From positions 1-14,731 of the forward strand of contig CAZJFS010000109.1 of NCBI GenBank assembly GCA_964545075.1: DNA of 14,731 nt. Reading direction: 5' to 3'. Below are positions 14,601-14,731 of the stretch, piece after piece. Positions within the stretch are counted from its first letter, which is position 1. Each line of letters starts with the position of its first letter. The notes beneath the pieces are model-generated. The model saw nothing but the letters and a program-made list of their open reading frames with translations. It ran no database searches and was not told where the DNA came from. The position numbers and the translations under genes are program-made. The stretch is from DAOPXV01 sp035352535. Its GTDB lineage: Bacteria; Muiribacteriota; UBA9980.

Positions 14601-14731
14601 ATGGCCGATGATTACATGGACCCGGAAATGATCGAATTACAGATTAATTATATTGATGATTCGATAGAAAATTTAAACGATTACATCGATAAGCTTTCGA
14701 CGCTTCAGGGCGATATCGGAGCCTTCGACAT
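14601..14731 (+). CDS. start of an unidentified gene, cut by the right edge
   Basis: An ATG at 14601 opens a frame that stays open to the edge (43 codons). AAAGGAG (14583-14589) lies 11 nt upstream, overlapping the end of cheA, so it continues the operon. The visible protein is acidic (MADDYMDPEMIEL at the start) and likely helical, with Ile/Leu every three to four residues (NYIDDSIENLNDYIDKL). No domain can be named from this fragment. The N-terminal helix of an HPt-like domain or another chemosensory accessory protein would fit, but so would many helical proteins. Confidence 0.7.
   Translation, partial: MADDYMDPEMIELQINYIDDSIENLNDYIDKLSTLQGDIGAFD

Noticed and set aside
1..14731. Mobile element, prophage, CRISPR or defence island
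   Set aside because: No transposase, integrase, terminal inverted repeats, spaced repeats or nuclease-like genes were seen. Codon use looks uniform across the window.

Overview
The window looks like bacterial chromosome from a Gram-negative-type organism. The DNA is moderately AT-rich, with many ATA and TTTTAA-containing codons, and one gene encodes a Skp/OmpH-like periplasmic coiled-coil protein. No 16S rRNA or other taxonomic marker is present. The mix of RsbU/RsbW-type partner switching, chemosensory kinases and unusual CheA architectures would suit an uncultivated, deep-branching lineage, but that placement is only an inference. I see no insertion sequence, CRISPR array, tRNA or rRNA. No gene-free stretch exceeds 300 bases.

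Left part (1-4068), mostly metabolic. A 5'-partial-in-window malQ (4-alpha-glucanotransferase) runs leftward and is divergent from deoD (hexameric purine nucleoside phosphorylase). A 59-residue protein resembling YjfB-type 'putative motility proteins' follows and ends at a strong intrinsic terminator. Next come two sugar-nucleotide enzymes of the extended SDR superfamily: a CapD/CapE-like 4,6-dehydratase with no ATG start, and a GalE-like epimerase/dehydratase.

Right part (4132-14731), one long signalling operon. It starts at a near-consensus promoter (TTGACA, 17 bp, TATATA). In order it encodes: a secreted Skp/OmpH-like coiled-coil protein; a receiver-SpoIIE phosphatase (RsbU type); a STAS antagonist; a receiver-HATPase protein (RsbW-like antagonist kinase); a second, divergent STAS protein; a CheR methyltransferase; a CheA-like kinase with permuted domain order (P3-P4-P5 first, then P2-like, HPt, P2-like); a second CheA of order P1-P2-P1-P2-P3-P4-P5; and the start of one more gene. 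Gaps are 5-37 nt, except 82 nt before the permuted CheA, where an internal extended -10 promoter is visible.

How they may work together (inference): the CheA HPt domains would phosphorylate the receivers on the phosphatase and on the antagonist kinase. These two enzymes would set the phosphorylation state of the STAS proteins, whose target is not encoded here. CheR implies input from methyl-accepting receptors, but no receptor, CheW, CheB, stand-alone CheY or sigma factor is in the window. This chemosensory/partner-switching hybrid, with a receiver on each of the two opposing enzymes and two differently arranged CheAs, is the most interesting content.
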